Below, piece by piece: positions 63,781 through 64,000 of a stretch of 64,000 nucleotides of DNA (positions are counted from its first letter, which is position 1; each line of letters begins with the position of its first letter). Position numbers and translations under genes: made by a program. This stretch comes from Homoserinibacter sp. YIM 151385 (GTDB taxonomy: Bacteria; Actinomycetota; Actinomycetes; Actinomycetales; Microbacteriaceae). Under the pieces are notes generated by a model that saw nothing but the letters and a program-made list of their open reading frames with translations, did not search any database and was not told the origin of the DNA. The DNA lies in assembly GCF_027912415.1 (NCBI RefSeq), contig NZ_CP115175.1:2817329-2881328 (forward strand), given 5' to 3'.

Positions 63781-63809
63781 TGGGGATCTGGTCCCACGGA
63801 AGGCGGAGC

Positions 63810-64000
63810 GTGTCGGGCATCAAGATCACCGGTGAGAAGCGTCTCGTGATCGTCTCGGGGAGGGCTCACCCGCAGCTCGCCGCGGACATCGCGACCGAGC
63901 TGGACACGGAGGTGGTCGCCACCGACGCGCGGACCTTCGCGAACGGCGAGATCTACGCCCGCTTCGACGAGAGCGTGCGCGGCACCGACATGTTCATCGT
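63810..64000 (+). CDS. prs: Ribose-phosphate pyrophosphokinase (3' truncated)
   Basis: Only the first 63 residues are in the window. VIVSGRAHPQLAADIA and FANGEIYARFDESVRGTD are typical of PRPP synthetase (FxNGE motif). It makes PRPP from ribose-5-phosphate and ATP. GGAAGGCGGAG lies just before the GTG. glmU-prs order is conserved in bacteria. The end lies outside the window. Confidence 0.93.
   Translation, partial: MSGIKITGEKRLVIVSGRAHPQLAADIATELDTEVVATDARTFANGEIYARFDESVRGTDMFI

Noticed and set aside
60435..63869. A minus-strand open frame of more than 1100 codons across glmU, the CDF gene and the SDR gene
   Set aside because: It is antisense to glmU and in another frame of the other two. 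The sequence is Arg/Gly/Ala-rich without domains, as expected from GC-rich third positions of real genes.

Overview
The window is about 64 kb of very GC-rich bacterial chromosome. Dense, tightly packed genes, many ATGA/GTGA start-stop overlaps, GTG starts, an F420-type (deazaflavin) enzyme fold, a Pmt-type protein mannosyltransferase and the order pmt-rsmI-metG-tatD-ksgA-ispE...tRNA-Gln-glmU-prs all point to an actinobacterium. A Microbacteriaceae-like organism is my inference, not a proof. There is no rRNA, CRISPR array, prophage or transposase.

Left part (0-9 kb): the 3' end of a peptide-type ABC importer operon (two permeases and a fused double ATPase), a DUF4349 lipoprotein, a small charged helical protein, an alpha/beta hydrolase, an aldo/keto reductase, an FMN reductase next to a truncated haemoglobin, and an MFS permease. 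9-13 kb: a class I ribonucleotide reductase operon behind NrdR boxes and DnaA-like boxes. The redox CxxC tail of NrdA sits in a separate 24-codon frame, and NrdB carries Phe where the radical Tyr is expected (class Ic-like).

13-19 kb: an arabinoside uptake and hydrolysis operon (binding protein, two permeases, GH51 arabinofuranosidase) with its LacI regulator and a LacI-type operator between -35 and -10. 19-25.5 kb: an HrpA-type helicase, then a membrane protein / winged-helix regulator / ABC exporter operon with three operator half-sites. 25.6-33.6 kb: a LacI regulator with a GH16 glucanase, an aldo/keto reductase, a metallo-beta-lactamase-fold hydrolase, a thiosulfate sulfurtransferase, an MFS exporter, and metY with a CoA-binding protein.

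33.6-64 kb is a conserved actinobacterial housekeeping backbone (pmt, rsmI, metG, tatD, rsmA, ispE, ABC-F, tRNA-Gln, glmU, prs) into which three blocks are set. These are a 9-kb CUT2 sugar/polyol transport and catabolism operon (SBP, ATPase, permease, DeoR, FGGY kinase, M81 metallopeptidase, GlpA-like FAD oxidoreductase, RidA), the metQNI methionine importer, and a set of redox and regulator genes (TetR/deazaflavin enzyme/AKR, RibD-like, MerR, a zinc-ribbon miniprotein, SDR, CDF transporter).

Two signals run through the window. One is a dispersed palindromic repeat with the core GATGTGAGTTTCTCCGC and GGATCC at its dyad centre. It occurs three times, always at the 3' ends of genes. The other is a set of about a dozen genes with a TAnnnT hexamer ending 6-8 nt before the start codon, which predicts leaderless mRNAs.
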